Origin: Alteromonas genovensis
GTDB taxonomy: Bacteria; Pseudomonadota; Gammaproteobacteria; Enterobacterales; Alteromonadaceae
NCBI RefSeq assembly: GCF_010500895.1
Contig: NZ_JAAAWO010000012.1
Span: forward strand, 1-64,000
Reading direction: 5' to 3'
DNA length: 64,000 bases
Position numbers and translations under genes: made by a program. The notes under the pieces were generated by a model, which had not been told where the DNA came from, did not search any database, and saw only the letters and a list, made by a program, of their open reading frames with translations. This document shows, piece after piece, positions 43,095 through 54,357 of the stretch. Every line of letters starts with the position of its first letter. Positions within the stretch are counted from its first letter, which is position 1.

Positions 43095-45716
43095 TTAACC
43101 AGTATTACGCATACCAATAGCGATACCTGCAATCGTCACCATCATAGCGCGTTCTAAGCTGGTATTTTGCGACTCATCACCTGCTTTGCGGATGCGGTCA
43201 AGCAATTCAATTTGCAGATAGTGAAGAGGCTGCAAATACGCTGCGCGAATTTCCATCGACTCTTTGCCTTGAGGATCATTTGCCATAATGTCCTCTTCGC
43301 CAGTTATCGCAAGTAGGGAAGAAATACTCTCTTTTAACTCGCTACGCAGTGCTTCACCAAAGTGCTTAAGCTCTTTTGGCACTAGGCGTTCATCATACGC
43401 TTCACTGATGCGAGGGTCGGCTTTGTGGAACACCATATCTAACATTGATAGGCGTGAACGGTAAAATGGCCATTCGCTGAACATTTCGTTGACGACTTTC
43501 TCGTTTTCTGGTGTTTTCACGCTATCGATTGCACGCATAACGCCAAGCCAGCTAGGCAGTACTAAGCGCGTTTGTGCCCATGCAAATATCCATGGGATAG
43601 CGCGTAGGCTTTCAATACCACCTTGTGGTTTACGCTTCGCAGGGCGGCTACCTAGCGGCAACTTGCCAAGCTCTTGTTCTGGCGTTGCAACGCGGAAGTA
43701 GGGAACAAATTCTTCATCGTGGCGTACAGTGGCGCGATAGTTGTCGCGGCCTTGGCCTGCCATAGTAGTGATAAGCTCGCGCCATTCTTCTTTTGGTGCC
43801 GGAGGCGGGAACAACATGGCTTCAATAATAGCGCTGGCATAAATACCTAAGCTACGTTTAGCCAGAGTTGGCATACCAAACTTATAGCGAATGGTTTCAC
43901 CTTGTTCAGTGACACGGAAGCCGCCTTCAAGAGACCCTGGAGGTTGCGAATAAATAGCGGCGTGAGCAGGTAGTCCACCACGACCGATAGTACCACCACG
44001 ACCGTGGAACAGGGTCAGCGACACATCAAACTCTTCAGCAATGGCAACAAGCGCTTCTTGAGACTGATACTGTGCCCAACCAGCGGCGAGTGCTCCTGCG
44101 TCTTTTGCTGAATCAGAATAACCTATCATTACAAACTGACGGCCTTTCACGTATCCGCGATACCAGTCAATTGACAGCAGCTTGCGCATTACATCAGGCG
44201 AGTTATTTAAGTCATCTAATGTTTCAAACAATGGCGCAACAGGCATTGGCCAGCTTACGCCACTTTCTTGTAACAAAAGCTGCACGGCAAGTACGTCAGA
44301 GGGCTCACTCGCCATTGAAATAATATAAATACCAAAACCGTGTTTGCTGTGTTTAGCCACCACTTTACAGGTATCGAGTACTTCTTTTACATCATCTGAT
44401 GCATCCCACTTAGCGGGGAACAACGGACGCTTCGAGCCAAGCTCGCGCAGTAGAAACGCTTGCTTATCTGCTTCGCTCCACTGTGCGTAATCACCAAGGC
44501 CAAGATAACGCGTTAGTTCACTGAATACATCTGAATGACGCTCTGAATCTTGACGTACATCAAGGCGCAGCAGATGAATACCAAATACGCGAGCACGGCG
44601 AATGGTGTCTAGCAATAAGCCATTAGCAACAACCTGCATACCACAGTCAATTAACGATTGATGACACAGCATAAGTGCATCAATAAGCTCGTCGTCGCTT
44701 TCAATCCAATCCGATGAATCAGGGTTTTTCCCTGCAAGATAGTCGTCAATGCCGTCGCGAGTTTTAATGAAGCGGTTTACCAATGGACGCAACAGGGCGC
44801 GGTACGGTTCATTAGCATCGCCAACTTTAGCGCGAATATCGTCATTGCAGTCGTACATTGAAAGCTCAACCTGCAGGCGATCTAAATCGATAGCAAATAA
44901 TTTGGCAGCTCGCTTTCTTGCCAATAACAATACTTGCTCAGTTACCTTTGAGGTAACGAATGGGTTGCCGTCGCGATCGCCGCCCATCCAAGAACTGAAC
45001 TGAACCGGCGAAGCGTCAAGTGGCAACGCAACATTGTAATCTTTAGTAAGACGATCGCTTAACTCGCGAAGGAAGTCTGGTACTGCTTCCCATAGTGAAT
45101 TCTCGATAACCGAGAAGCCCCAGCGCGCTTCGTCTACAGGTGTAGGGCGTACCGAACGAATTTCTTCGGTATGCCACGCCTGTGCAATTAAATCGGCGAT
45201 ACGAGTTTCAACTTTGCCGCGATCCACGTTGTTGAGTGATTCTTGGTGAACGGCCTGCAAGCAGTCGGCTAATTCTTTATGCTTGTGTATTAGCGTTCGA
45301 CGAGTAACTTCAGTAGGGTGGGCAGTTAAAACAAGGTCGATATTGAGCTTGCCTACAGCTTCTTGCACTTTCTCAGTGGTAAGTTCGGCTTTATCAAGGT
45401 GCTCAAATAATGCATCCATCGACGCATCAACATTCATCGCTGCGTTGTACTCTTGCTCAGCAATATTGCCTAAATTCAAAAACTGCGCGAATGCACGACC
45501 AACGGTGAGTAAATCATCGTCAGACATGGTTTTGAAAGTTTCTTTCAGCTCTTCGCTACATTTTCCGTCGCCCTGATACGAGGCTCTGCCGTCAATTCGT
45601 ATTTTTTCAATACGATCAAGCCAGTCTTGACCCAACTGATTTTTAATCGTTTCGCCAAGTGTCTTTCCAAGATATCGAACGGTATCTTTTAGTTCAGCAT
45701 CGTGATGAGTTTGCAT
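43095..45716 (-). CDS. ppc: Phosphoenolpyruvate carboxylase
   Basis: An 873-residue anaplerotic enzyme that makes oxaloacetate from PEP and bicarbonate. Catalytic motifs are LVLTAHPTEVTRRTL (His), WMGGDRDGNPFVT, the glycine-rich loop LFHGRGGTIGRGGLP and QGETIRYKFG. The C terminus IAGIAIGMRNTG carries the effector-binding QNTG-like end. It is alone on the minus strand. With mdh next door it supports oxaloacetate/malate supply. Confidence 0.97.
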   Translation of the reverse strand: MQTHHDAELKDTVRYLGKTLGETIKNQLGQDWLDRIEKIRIDGRASYQGDGKCSEELKETFKTMSDDDLLTVGRAFAQFLNLGNIAEQEYNAAMNVDASMDALFEHLDKAELTTEKVQEAVGKLNIDLVLTAHPTEVTRRTLIHKHKELADCLQAVHQESLNNVDRGKVETRIADLIAQAWHTEEIRSVRPTPVDEARWGFSVIENSLWEAVPDFLRELSDRLTKDYNVALPLDASPVQFSSWMGGDRDGNPFVTSKVTEQVLLLARKRAAKLFAIDLDRLQVELSMYDCNDDIRAKVGDANEPYRALLRPLVNRFIKTRDGIDDYLAGKNPDSSDWIESDDELIDALMLCHQSLIDCGMQVVANGLLLDTIRRARVFGIHLLRLDVRQDSERHSDVFSELTRYLGLGDYAQWSEADKQAFLLRELGSKRPLFPAKWDASDDVKEVLDTCKVVAKHSKHGFGIYIISMASEPSDVLAVQLLLQESGVSWPMPVAPLFETLDDLNNSPDVMRKLLSIDWYRGYVKGRQFVMIGYSDSAKDAGALAAGWAQYQSQEALVAIAEEFDVSLTLFHGRGGTIGRGGLPAHAAIYSQPPGSLEGGFRVTEQGETIRYKFGMPTLAKRSLGIYASAIIEAMLFPPPAPKEEWRELITTMAGQGRDNYRATVRHDEEFVPYFRVATPEQELGKLPLGSRPAKRKPQGGIESLRAIPWIFAWAQTRLVLPSWLGVMRAIDSVKTPENEKVVNEMFSEWPFYRSRLSMLDMVFHKADPRISEAYDERLVPKELKHFGEALRSELKESISSLLAITGEEDIMANDPQGKESMEIRAAYLQPLHYLQIELLDRIRKAGDESQNTSLERAMMVTIAGIAIGMRNTG

Positions 45717-45949
45717 GCTATCCTCCTAAATATATGGTCATAACCATACTGTGTCCTTTGCAACTTGTCTAACCTCTTTCGGTTATAATTTACAACATTT
45801 TGATACTTTAATAGCCTAATTAACAATGCTGAAAGCAAGATAAATTGTGGTGTGATACACTCTCGCACCGGAAAATGCAGAAAAATTCTCGCAGTGTGCG
45901 AGTTGTTTAAAATTCGTACTGCATTTGTAATTTAATTTCAGGAGTTATT

Positions 45950-46570
45950 GTGACTGATACTTTCAATACAGTAGAAACCCAAGCAAGTTACGGCATTGGT
46001 TACCAAATGGGCCAGCAACTACAGTCTAACCCGTTCGACGGCCTAGCGATTGATGCGGTTGTAGCTGGTTTAAAAGATGCGTTTGCGGCTTCTGCACCTC
46101 AAGTTGATAACGACACGCTTCGCGATGCGTTTGGTGAAATCCACAACCGTATGCAAGCTGCTAAAGAAGAAGCAAGCAAAGCTGTGATCGAAGCAGGAAC
46201 TAAATTCCTGGAAGACAACGCCAAGCGTGAAGAAGTTAACGTAACAGAGTCTGGTCTTCAGTTTGAGGTGATCGCTGAAGGTGAAGGCGATTCACCTGTA
46301 GCTGAAAGTACGGTTCGTGTTCATTACCACGGTACCCTAACTGACGGTACAACGTTCGATAGCTCTTACGAACGTGGTCAGCCTGCAGAATTCCCAGTTG
46401 GTGGCGTTATCAAAGGTTGGACTGAAGCACTTCAAAGCATGAAAGTTGGCGCAAAATGGCGTTTATATGTGCCGCACGATCTTGCCTATGGTGAACAAGG
46501 TGCTGGCGCAGCAATTGCACCTTACAGCACACTGATTTTTGATGTTGAGCTACTCGACATTCTAGGTTAA
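45950..46570 (+). CDS. fklB: FKBP-type peptidyl-prolyl isomerase (FklB-like)
   Basis: A 206-residue protein starting with GTG at 45950 after CAGGAG. An N-terminal dimerisation domain (about 1-95, ASYGIGYQMGQQLQSNPFDG) precedes a C-terminal FKBP domain (about 115-206): VRVHYHGTLTDGTTFDSSYE, VIKGWTEALQSMKVGAKWRL, YVPHDLAYGEQG. It has no signal peptide, which favours cytoplasmic FklB over periplasmic FkpA. It catalyses proline isomerisation during folding. A hairpin follows its stop. Confidence 0.92.
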   Translation: MTDTFNTVETQASYGIGYQMGQQLQSNPFDGLAIDAVVAGLKDAFAASAPQVDNDTLRDAFGEIHNRMQAAKEEASKAVIEAGTKFLEDNAKREEVNVTESGLQFEVIAEGEGDSPVAESTVRVHYHGTLTDGTTFDSSYERGQPAEFPVGGVIKGWTEALQSMKVGAKWRLYVPHDLAYGEQGAGAAIAPYSTLIFDVELLDILG

Positions 46571-46577
46571 TCAGCCT

Positions 46578-46608
46578 ATTGGGGCGCAGTATTTTACTGC
46601 GCCCCAAT
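46578..46608 (+). terminator. Hairpin terminator after the FKBP gene
   Basis: A perfect 13-pair G/C-rich stem (46578-46590 with 46596-46608) has a five-base loop, seven bases after the stop. The tail is CTCTACTC with few T, so this may be a partial terminator. Confidence 0.75.
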
Positions 46609-46809
46609 CTCTACTCAAAAATCACCTGTTGTAATAAACACCTTCTGTAAAAACATCCTCAGTAAATTGGGCTTTTAGCAAGGCCATATTCAATTCCTCT
46701 TCCTTTGCGTTATGCTGTGTGATGGTATAAACAATTTTCGATCTGCTCCGAGTTGTTAAACGCAATGACGGCATTACAATAGCGCCACGCTTAAATAAGG
46801 AAAATTATT

Positions 46810-47988
46810 ATGATTATCAAGCCTAAAGTGAGAGGCTTCATATGTACAAACGCACACCCAGCGGGTTGTACAGCATCAGTTAAAGAGCAGATCGCATATG
46901 TACAAGGTCAGGGCGACCTAGGTGATGGACCAAAAAACGTACTCGTTATTGGCAGCTCAACAGGCTATGGCCTTGCATCTCGAATTACTTCTGCCTTTGG
47001 ATATGGCGCTAAAACCTTGGGTGTATGTTTTGAAAAAGCCCCAACGGAGAGAAAAACAGGTACCGCTGGCTGGTATAACACCGCCGCGTTTCACAAAGAA
47101 GCTAACGCCAAAGGTTTATACGCAGACACTGTAAACGGCGATGCATTTTCTGACGAGATAAAAGCAGAAACTATCGAAAAGATTAAGCAAAACATTGGAA
47201 AAGTAGACCTTGTTATCTACAGTCTCGCTTCACCGCGTAGAACAGACCCAGAAACGGGCGTAACCTACAAGTCTACTCTAAAGCCTGTGGGTCAGGCTTA
47301 TACCACCAAAACTTACGATACTGATAAAGACAAAGTCCACGATGTATCTTTAGAGCCTGCTAATGATGAAGAAATTCTCAATACCATCAAAGTAATGGGT
47401 GGAGAAGATTGGGAACGCTGGATGGACTTTCTTCGCGATGCCGATGTGTTGGCAGAAGGGTGTAAAACAACTGCCTACACCTATATTGGTAAAGAATTAA
47501 CCTGGCCTATTTACGGGCAAGCGACAATCGGTAAAGCGAAAGAAGATTTAGACCGTGCGGCAGCAGCCATAATTGGTAAAAATAGCGATCTCTTTGTTGA
47601 AGCTAACGTCAGTTCGCTTAAAGCACTTGTTACCCAAGCAAGCTCAGCAATCCCAGTAATGCCACTTTATATCTCACTCATTTACAAAGTGATGAAAGAA
47701 GAGGGAACCCACGAGGGCTGTATTGAGCAAATTCACGGGTTATTCACTCAGTGCCTCTTTGGCGATAACCCCACTCTTGATGAAGCCAATCGCTATCGTA
47801 TGGATGCAAAAGAAACCAACGACGCAACGCAGGCAAAAATTAAGGTGTTGTGGGACCAAGTCACGCAAGAGAACTTCCATGAATTAAGTGATTACGCTGG
47901 CTATCATCACGAATTTCTTAAGCTGTTCGGGTTTGATATTGAGTCGGTAGATTACGAGCAGGATATGGATCCTCAGGTAAGTTGGTAA
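46810..47988 (+). CDS. fabV: Enoyl-[ACP] reductase FabV (trans-2-enoyl-CoA reductase)
   Basis: A 392-residue NADH-dependent reductase for the last step of fatty-acid elongation. Starts [20 protein letters not shown], the usual FabV N terminus. The cofactor site is [14 protein letters not shown] and the large-SDR catalytic motif is the tyrosine and lysine of [20 protein letters not shown] (Y-x8-K spacing). FabV is intrinsically resistant to triclosan in characterised species. A terminator follows its stop. Confidence 0.96.
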   Translation: MIIKPKVRGFICTNAHPAGCTASVKEQIAYVQGQGDLGDGPKNVLVIGSSTGYGLASRITSAFGYGAKTLGVCFEKAPTERKTGTAGWYNTAAFHKEANAKGLYADTVNGDAFSDEIKAETIEKIKQNIGKVDLVIYSLASPRRTDPETGVTYKSTLKPVGQAYTTKTYDTDKDKVHDVSLEPANDEEILNTIKVMGGEDWERWMDFLRDADVLAEGCKTTAYTYIGKELTWPIYGQATIGKAKEDLDRAAAAIIGKNSDLFVEANVSSLKALVTQASSAIPVMPLYISLIYKVMKEEGTHEGCIEQIHGLFTQCLFGDNPTLDEANRYRMDAKETNDATQAKIKVLWDQVTQENFHELSDYAGYHHEFLKLFGFDIESVDYEQDMDPQVSW

Positions 47989-48017
47989 GCGCTGAATAGC
48001 GACTCTAAAACATGTTG

Positions 48018-48044
48018 AAAGCCGCCTCTAAAGGCGGCTTTTTT
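48018..48044 (+). terminator. Terminator of fabV
   Basis: Stem GCCGCCT/AGGCGGC (48021-48027 with 48032-48038) has a four-base loop and six T. Confidence 0.9.
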
Positions 48045-48473
48045 AAAGCCTGTTTAACGCGTTAAAAGTAAAAATTAGCCGATATAGACCATAGGTTTAC
48101 ATTAAATTGTCGAAAATTTTGTCTTTATCTGTGATTTGCGTGGCACAAAGGCATTGGTTAATGCTAAAATCCCGATATTAAGTGAGGAGTTTTTTACGAT
48201 TCCTTGCCTATACAGCAGCAACGAATTTGATATTAGAGTTATCGCAACAAATAATTCAAATACTGCTGTCCAATAAAAACAGGGCGAGAAGCCCGCGTTA
48301 GGAATAAGCCGTTGCGGCAAAGTAGCAAGCAAACCGCGACTTTATCGGTAAGTTCCGCCAATCAAAACAAAAAAGGTGTTTAGCACCTGTTACTAGTACG
48401 CTTTTGCATGCTGACAGGCAGGATAACTGCGGTTATGCAAAAGGGTATTTATATTAGAGTAGTGCAATTACAT
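48045..48473 (+). other. Leader and promoter region of the nqr operon
   Basis: About 430 bases with no supported gene. A minus-strand open frame of 76 codons here has no ribosome-binding site or family resemblance. The region presumably contains the nqr promoter. A weak AGGTG/CACCT hairpin lies at 48374-48388. No further regulatory site can be named. Confidence 0.4.
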
Positions 48474-49814
48474 ATGATAAAAATCAAGAAAGGTCTAGAC
48501 CTCCCAATTGAGGGAGCGCCAAAGCAGGAGATTGCTGACGCATCTGCTGCAACGCGCGTTGCCATTCTGGGAGAAGAATATGTGGGTATGCGCCCTACCA
48601 TGCACGTCCAAGCTGGCGATGTAGTGAAAAAAGGTCAGGTTCTTTTTGAAGACAAAAAGAACCCTGGCGTTAAATTCACTGCACCAGTTGCGGGTGAGGT
48701 GGTAGAGGTTAATCGTGGTGCAAAACGAGTGCTTCAGTCTGTAGTTATCAAAGCAAACGGCAGCGATGCTGTTAAATTTGATACGCTATCTGCTGGACAA
48801 ATCTCAAGTGCTTCACGAGAGCAGCTTCAATCAATCCTAGTGGAATCTGGCATGTGGACAGCGATTCGTACGCGTCCATTTAGCAAATCGCCTGCGTTAG
48901 ATTCTGTACCAAACTCAATTTTCGTTACAGCAATGGATACTAATCCACTTGCAGCCGATCCGGCTGTGATTATTGCTGAGCGCCAAGAAGACTTCGCAAA
49001 TGGTTTGAAGGCGTTAACGCAATTGAGCGGTGGAAAGACTTACGTCTGTAAGGCGCCAGGTACATCGGTAGCAACCGGTGATGCCGCGGTAGACGTCGAA
49101 GAGTTCGGTGGTCCACACCCAGCTGGTCTTCCAGGTACGCACATCCATTATTTGGATTCTGCTGGCATGAACAAAACCGTGTGGCATGTTAATTACCAAG
49201 ACGTGATCGCCATTGGCGCGTTACTGACAACAGGTGAACTTGACAGCCGACGTGTAATTTCAGTAGCAGGTCCTGCAGCTAAGAATCCACGCCTTGTTCG
49301 CACAACGATGGGTGCTGATTTAGCAGAACTAACAGAAAATGAACTTGTAGACGGTGACGTTCGCGTTGTGTCGGGCTCTGTACTTAACGGTACAACAGCA
49401 CAAGGTGTTCACGGTTATTTAGGTCGTTTTCACACGCAAGTATCATTATTAAAAGAAGGTCACGAGAAAAAGCTCTTTGGTTGGATTACTCCAGGCTCAG
49501 ACAAGCACTCAGTGACACGTGCCTACCTAGGTCATTTAGGTGGTAGCAAGAAATTTGATATGACAACAACTACCAATGGTTCTGAACGCTCTATGGTTCC
49601 AATTGGTAATTATGAACGCGTTATGCCCCTAGATATCATTCCTACGCTTTTGCTTAGGGATCTGATTTCTGGTGATACTGACAGTGCTCAGACATTGGGT
49701 TGCTTAGAGTTGGACGAAGAAGATTTGGCATTGTGTACATATGTATGCCCTGGCAAGTATAACTATGCTCCTATTTTACGCGACTGTTTGGCCACGATAG
49801 AGAAAGAGGGTTAA
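48474..49814 (+). CDS. nqrA: Na+-translocating NADH:quinone reductase subunit A
   Basis: A 446-residue peripheral subunit facing the cytoplasm. The chosen ATG at 48474 gives [18 protein letters not shown], the standard NqrA start; the longer frame from 48408 adds 22 residues with no counterpart. The early part ([20 protein letters not shown], then [20 protein letters not shown]) forms the lipoyl-like fold, and [33 protein letters not shown] and [20 protein letters not shown] are conserved. It takes part in the quinone site with NqrB. First gene of nqrABCDEF. Confidence 0.97.
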   Translation: MIKIKKGLDLPIEGAPKQEIADASAATRVAILGEEYVGMRPTMHVQAGDVVKKGQVLFEDKKNPGVKFTAPVAGEVVEVNRGAKRVLQSVVIKANGSDAVKFDTLSAGQISSASREQLQSILVESGMWTAIRTRPFSKSPALDSVPNSIFVTAMDTNPLAADPAVIIAERQEDFANGLKALTQLSGGKTYVCKAPGTSVATGDAAVDVEEFGGPHPAGLPGTHIHYLDSAGMNKTVWHVNYQDVIAIGALLTTGELDSRRVISVAGPAAKNPRLVRTTMGADLAELTENELVDGDVRVVSGSVLNGTTAQGVHGYLGRFHTQVSLLKEGHEKKLFGWITPGSDKHSVTRAYLGHLGGSKKFDMTTTTNGSERSMVPIGNYERVMPLDIIPTLLLRDLISGDTDSAQTLGCLELDEEDLALCTYVCPGKYNYAPILRDCLATIEKEG

Positions 49815-49817
49815 GTC

Positions 49818-51020
49818 ATGGGTTTAAAAGCGTATTTAGAAAAAATCGAACCGAACTTCGAGCCAGGTGGTAAGCATGAAAAGTGGTATGCGCTTTACGA
49901 AGCTGCGGCGACCATCTTTTACACGCCAGGCAAAGTAAATAAAGCAAACACTCACGTGCGCGACAGTATCGATCTTAAGCGCATAATGATCATGGTTTGG
50001 ATGGCAACATTCCCAGCTATGTTCTTTGGTATGTACAACATTGGTTTTCAAGCGCAAGACGCGATTGCTGCTGGTGCAGGTACACTGCCAGATACGTGGC
50101 AGGCAGGTTTGTTCTCAGCCCTAGGCGGAGACTTATCGAATGCAGGCGTACTAGGCATGTTCTTCTACGGAGCGTGTTTCTGGTTACCTATTTATGCCAC
50201 TACCTTTATTGTAGGTGGTTTCTGGGAAGTGCTTTTTGCCTCGGTGCGTAAGCACGAAGTTAATGAAGGTTTCTTCGTAACCTCAGTACTTTTCGCACTA
50301 ACGTTACCTGCAACAATTCCTTTGTGGCAAGTAGCATTGGGCATTACCTTCGGTGTGGTTATCGCGAAAGAAGTGTTTGGCGGAACAGGCCGTAACTTCT
50401 TAAACCCAGCATTGTCTGGTCGTGCGTTCTTATACTTTGCATACCCTGCACAAATTTCAGGTGACCAAGTATGGGTAGCAGCAGACGGTTACTCAGGTGC
50501 AACGTCACTAAGCCAAGCGGCATCAGGCCAACTTGACTACGCAAACATGGATCACTGGATGAACAGCTTCTTGGGTACTATCTCAGGTTCTGCTGGTGAA
50601 GTATCGACCCTTGCGATTATTCTTGGTGGTTTATTCATCATGTACATGCGTATTGCAAGCTGGCGCATCGTTGCCGGTGTTGGTCTTGGTGTAGCGTTCT
50701 TTGCAACATTGCTAAATCTAATCGGTAGCGATACCAACGCAATGTTTGCAATGCCTGCATACTGGCACTTTGTAGTGGGTGGACTTGCCTTCGGTATGTT
50801 CTTTATGGCAACAGACCCAGTATCGGCTGCATTCACAAACCAAGGTAAATGGGCTTACGGCTTCTTCATCGGATTCATGACGGTATTAATACGCGTATTG
50901 AACCCAGCCTTCCCTGAAGGTGTGATGCTAGCGATTCTATTTGCTAACTTGTGGGCACCATTGTTCGACTATTTCGTCGCGCAGAGCAATATCAAGCGGA
51001 GGGTAGCACGTGTCGGCTAA
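49818..51020 (+). CDS. nqrB: Na+-NQR subunit B
   Basis: A 400-residue membrane subunit with about ten helices, carrying covalent FMN on a threonine. The flavinylation site is [10 protein letters not shown] with the threonine at about 229. The glycine-rich [20 protein letters not shown] and [18 protein letters not shown] are family hallmarks. NqrB holds riboflavin/FMN and part of the Na+ path. It starts four bases after nqrA and its stop overlaps the nqrC start by 11 bases. Confidence 0.97.
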   Translation: MGLKAYLEKIEPNFEPGGKHEKWYALYEAAATIFYTPGKVNKANTHVRDSIDLKRIMIMVWMATFPAMFFGMYNIGFQAQDAIAAGAGTLPDTWQAGLFSALGGDLSNAGVLGMFFYGACFWLPIYATTFIVGGFWEVLFASVRKHEVNEGFFVTSVLFALTLPATIPLWQVALGITFGVVIAKEVFGGTGRNFLNPALSGRAFLYFAYPAQISGDQVWVAADGYSGATSLSQAASGQLDYANMDHWMNSFLGTISGSAGEVSTLAIILGGLFIMYMRIASWRIVAGVGLGVAFFATLLNLIGSDTNAMFAMPAYWHFVVGGLAFGMFFMATDPVSAAFTNQGKWAYGFFIGFMTVLIRVLNPAFPEGVMLAILFANLWAPLFDYFVAQSNIKRRVARVG

Positions 51021-51774
51021 GAAAGAATCTTTAGGCAAAACGGTAGGTATTGTTGTTGCCGTATGTTTAGTATGTTCAATTGTTGTATCTGGCGCGGCCG
51101 TTGGCCTGCGCTCGCTACAGCAGACGAACGCTGCTCTTGATAAGAAGAGTAATATCCTTAACGCCGCAGGCCTATACGAGATGGGCATGAGCAACAGCGT
51201 TATTGAAAGCACTTACGCCGAGCGTGTTGAACCGCGCTTCGTTAATCTGGATAGCGGTCAATTCGTTGAAGCGCCAACTGCAGATTACGATATGTATAAG
51301 GCTGCTAAACAAACTGAATACAGCACGCAAGTAACAAACAGCAATGTTGGTTTCCAACGCCGCCCTGACGTAGCCAGTGTTTACTTGGTACGTGACGCAC
51401 AGGGTGATGTTTCACGCATTATTCTTCCAGTGCACGGCAGTGGACTATGGGATCTTATGTACGGTTTCTTAGCGCTAGATGCAGACGGACAAACTGTTCG
51501 TGAGCTTATTTACTATCAGCAAAAAGAAACGCCAGGACTAGGCGGTGAGGTTCAAAATCCAGCGTGGCAGGACAAATGGGATGGCAAGGAAATATACGAA
51601 AATGGTGATGTAGCCATTCGAGTAGTAAAGAATGCTAACCCAAGCAATCCTCACACAATTGATGCGCTTTCAGGTGCGACCCTAACAAGTAACGGTGTAG
51701 AAAACACAATTCGTTACTGGGTAGGCGAGCAAGGCTTCGGCCAGTTCCTGAAGAACCAAGCATGGCGTTCATAA
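51010..51774 (+). CDS. nqrC: Na+-NQR subunit C
   Basis: A 254-residue subunit starting at a GTG inside the end of nqrB. One N-terminal helix ([20 protein letters not shown]) anchors a periplasmic domain. The covalent-FMN site is [13 protein letters not shown], threonine at about 224. [19 protein letters not shown] and [13 protein letters not shown] are conserved. The apbE gene downstream encodes the flavin transferase that attaches FMN here and to NqrB. Confidence 0.97.
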   Translation: MSAKKESLGKTVGIVVAVCLVCSIVVSGAAVGLRSLQQTNAALDKKSNILNAAGLYEMGMSNSVIESTYAERVEPRFVNLDSGQFVEAPTADYDMYKAAKQTEYSTQVTNSNVGFQRRPDVASVYLVRDAQGDVSRIILPVHGSGLWDLMYGFLALDADGQTVRELIYYQQKETPGLGGEVQNPAWQDKWDGKEIYENGDVAIRVVKNANPSNPHTIDALSGATLTSNGVENTIRYWVGEQGFGQFLKNQAWRS

Positions 51775-51784
51775 GGGAAGTCTC

Positions 51785-52417
51785 ATGGCAGATACTAAAG
51801 AAATGAAAAAGGCCCTCTTTGGGCCAATCTTGGACAACAACCCGATCGCCCTTCAGGTATTAGGGGTATGTTCAGCACTGGCAATTACCACAAAGCTAGA
51901 AACAGCGTTGGTAATGTCATTAGCACTAACAAGCGTTGTAGCATTCTCAAACTTGTTTATCTCACTTATTCGCAACCAGATACCTTCTAGTGTTCGAATT
52001 ATTATCCAAATGACAATCATTGCCTCATTGGTAATCGTTGTTGACCAAATATTGAAAGCGTATTCGTATGAAATTTCGAAACAGCTGTCGGTGTTCGTCG
52101 GATTGATAATTACTAACTGTATCGTAATGGGGCGTGCAGAAGCCTATGCGATGAAGAGTCCACCTCTTATGAGCTTCCTTGACGGAATTGGTAACGGCTT
52201 AGGATACTCTTTCGTTCTAGTAGTTATCGGTACCATCAAAGAACTATTTGGCTTCGGTACTATTCTTGGATTTGAGATCCTTCCGCTTGTTCAGAACGGT
52301 GGTTGGTATCAGGGTAACGGGCTGTTAATACTGCCATTCAGTTCATTCTTCTTAATCGGCGGTTTGATATGGTTTATCCGTACTATCCGTCCAGAGCAAG
52401 TAGAGCCTAAGGAGTAA
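51785..52417 (+). CDS. nqrD: Na+-NQR subunit D
   Basis: A 210-residue integral membrane subunit with six helices, homologous to Rnf[21 protein letters not shown] opens the domain, with [33 protein letters not shown] and [10 protein letters not shown] as signatures. NqrD and NqrE form a pseudo-symmetric pair that holds an iron centre between them. Start 10 bases after nqrC. Confidence 0.97.
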   Translation: MADTKEMKKALFGPILDNNPIALQVLGVCSALAITTKLETALVMSLALTSVVAFSNLFISLIRNQIPSSVRIIIQMTIIASLVIVVDQILKAYSYEISKQLSVFVGLIITNCIVMGRAEAYAMKSPPLMSFLDGIGNGLGYSFVLVVIGTIKELFGFGTILGFEILPLVQNGGWYQGNGLLILPFSSFFLIGGLIWFIRTIRPEQVEPKE

Positions 52418-52420
52418 GTC

Positions 52421-53029
52421 GTGGAACATTATTTGTCGTTATTTGTTCGCTCAATATTTGTTGAGAACATGGCGTTATCACTTTTCTTAGGTATGTGTAC
52501 CTTCTTGGCGGTATCTAAGAAAGTTAAAACTGCAATGGGTCTTGGTGTAGCAGTAATCGTTGTACTTGGTATATCAGTACCTGTTAACCAAATCATTTAC
52601 GTTAATATCCTTGCTCCAGGTGCGCTTGCATGGGCAGGCTTCCCAGAAGCTGACTTAAGTTTTCTTAACTTTCTAACCTTCATCGGCGTTATTGCTGCGT
52701 TGGTACAGATATTAGAAATGAGTTTGGATAAGTTCTTTCCAGCGCTATACAACGCACTTGGTATCTTCCTACCACTAATCACAGTTAACTGTGCAATTTT
52801 TGGTGGCGTAGCATTTGCCGTTCAACGTGAATATAACTTGACCGAAAGTGTAGTTTACGGCGTAGGAAGTGGTATCGGTTGGGCAATTGCTATTGTGCTA
52901 TTGGCCGCTGTACGTGAAAAGCTGAAATACGCAGATATGCCTGACGGTATTCGCGGTCTTGGATCGGTATTCATGATTGCGGGTCTTATGGCGTTAGGCT
53001 TCCAGTCATTCACTGGTATTCAGCTTTAA
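52421..53029 (+). CDS. nqrE: Na+-NQR subunit E
   Basis: A 202-residue six-helix membrane subunit, partner of NqrD and homologue of Rnf[41 protein letters not shown] and [20 protein letters not shown] are visible; the cysteines in GMCTF and VNCAIF are the conserved metal ligands with the NqrD pair. It starts three bases after the nqrD stop. Confidence 0.97.
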   Translation: MEHYLSLFVRSIFVENMALSLFLGMCTFLAVSKKVKTAMGLGVAVIVVLGISVPVNQIIYVNILAPGALAWAGFPEADLSFLNFLTFIGVIAALVQILEMSLDKFFPALYNALGIFLPLITVNCAIFGGVAFAVQREYNLTESVVYGVGSGIGWAIAIVLLAAVREKLKYADMPDGIRGLGSVFMIAGLMALGFQSFTGIQL

Positions 53030-53049
53030 TCGAGCTCGGGAGCATTTAA

Positions 53050-54282
53050 ATGAATAACGTAGAAATTTATCTAGGCGTCGGCATGTTCATTGCCATTGTA
53101 TTGGCACTAGTATTCATCATCATGTTTGCCAAGTCTAAATTGGTACCAAGTGGTGACGTTACTATTACAATTAATGGTGATCCGGACAAAGCTATTAAAA
53201 CTGAGCCAGGCGGCAAGTTGCTAGGTGCGCTTGCAGATGCTGGTTACTTTGTATCTTCAGCGTGCGGTGGCGGTGGCTCTTGTGGTCAGTGTCGCGTAGA
53301 TGTGCATTCAGGTGGTGGTGAGATTTTACCTACCGAGCTTGATCACATTACGAAAGGTGAAGCACGTGAAGGCTGCCGTTTGTCGTGTCAGGTTGCGATT
53401 AAGCAAGACATGGAAATCGAACTTGAAGAGTCGGTGTTTGGTGTTAAGAAATGGGATTGTGAAGTTATCTCTAACGATAATAAGGCAACCTTCATCAAAG
53501 AGCTGAAACTTAAAATTCCTAACGGTGAAAGCGTACCGTTCCGTGCTGGTGGTTACATTCAGATTGAAGCGCCTGCTCACCATGTTAAATATAAAGAGTT
53601 TGAAATTCCTGATGAGTACCGCGGTGACTGGGAACGCTTTGGCTTCTTTGACATTGAGTCTAAAGTAGACGAAGAGACTATTCGTGCATACTCAATGGCT
53701 AACTACCCAGAGGAAGAAGGCATTATTATGCTTAACGTGCGTATTGCTACGCCGCCGCCTAATAACTTAAGCCTACCTGCTGGTAAAATGTCATCGTACA
53801 TTTGGAGCCTTAAAGAAGGTGACAAAGCGACAATCTCTGGTCCATTTGGTGAGTTCTTCGCAAAGGACACTGAGAACGAAATGGTATTCGTAGGTGGTGG
53901 TGCTGGAATGGCCCCAATGCGTTCACACATCTTCGACCAGCTTCGTCGTCTAAAATCATCGCGTAAGATGAGTTTCTGGTACGGTGCACGTTCACTTCGA
54001 GAAATGTTCTACACAGAAGATTTCGACGAGCTAGCCGCAGAAAACGAGAACTTCCAGTGGCATGTAGCGCTTTCTGATCCACAACCTGAAGATAACTGGG
54101 AAGGGGAAACTGGGTTTATTCACCAAGTATTGCTAGAAAGATATTTGAAAGATCACCCTGCTCCAGAAGATTGTGAGTTCTATATGTGTGGACCACCTAT
54201 GATGAACGCTGCCGTTATCAACATGCTTAAAGAGTTAGGTGTTGAAGACGAGAACATCATGCTAGATGACTTCGGTGGTTAA
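53050..54282 (+). CDS. nqrF: Na+-NQR subunit F (NADH-oxidising, 2Fe-2S and FAD)
   Basis: A 410-residue entry subunit with an N-terminal helix ([20 protein letters not shown]) and a ferredoxin domain with 2Fe-2S cysteines in [16 protein letters not shown] and GCRLSCQV. An FNR-like module follows: [13 protein letters not shown] for [27 protein letters not shown] for NADH and [15 protein letters not shown]. It accepts electrons from NADH and passes them to the FMN carriers. Last structural subunit; a terminator follows within 20 bases, so apbE may be partly uncoupled. Confidence 0.97.
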   Translation: MNNVEIYLGVGMFIAIVLALVFIIMFAKSKLVPSGDVTITINGDPDKAIKTEPGGKLLGALADAGYFVSSACGGGGSCGQCRVDVHSGGGEILPTELDHITKGEAREGCRLSCQVAIKQDMEIELEESVFGVKKWDCEVISNDNKATFIKELKLKIPNGESVPFRAGGYIQIEAPAHHVKYKEFEIPDEYRGDWERFGFFDIESKVDEETIRAYSMANYPEEEGIIMLNVRIATPPPNNLSLPAGKMSSYIWSLKEGDKATISGPFGEFFAKDTENEMVFVGGGAGMAPMRSHIFDQLRRLKSSRKMSFWYGARSLREMFYTEDFDELAAENENFQWHVALSDPQPEDNWEGETGFIHQVLLERYLKDHPAPEDCEFYMCGPPMMNAAVINMLKELGVEDENIMLDDFGG

Positions 54283-54301
54283 TCTACGCAAATAAGTTTA
54301 T

Positions 54302-54326
54302 AAAAGGGGCGTAAGCCCCTTTTTTG
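54302..54326 (+). terminator. Terminator between nqrF and apbE
   Basis: Stem AAGGGGC/GCCCCTT (54304-54310 with 54315-54321) has a four-base loop and a T-run. It probably lowers apbE/nqrM expression relative to the subunits. Confidence 0.85.
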
Positions 54327-54357
54327 TTTGTGTAAAGGATAGAGTAAGGAACCTATT

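Noticed and set aside
48102-48332. Minus-strand open frame of 76 codons upstream of nqrA
   Set aside because: No ribosome-binding site, no recognisable family, and it lies in an expected promoter region.
48366-48389. Short hairpin with a T-run on the minus strand upstream of nqrA
   Set aside because: The stem is only five pairs and no minus-strand gene exists that it could terminate.
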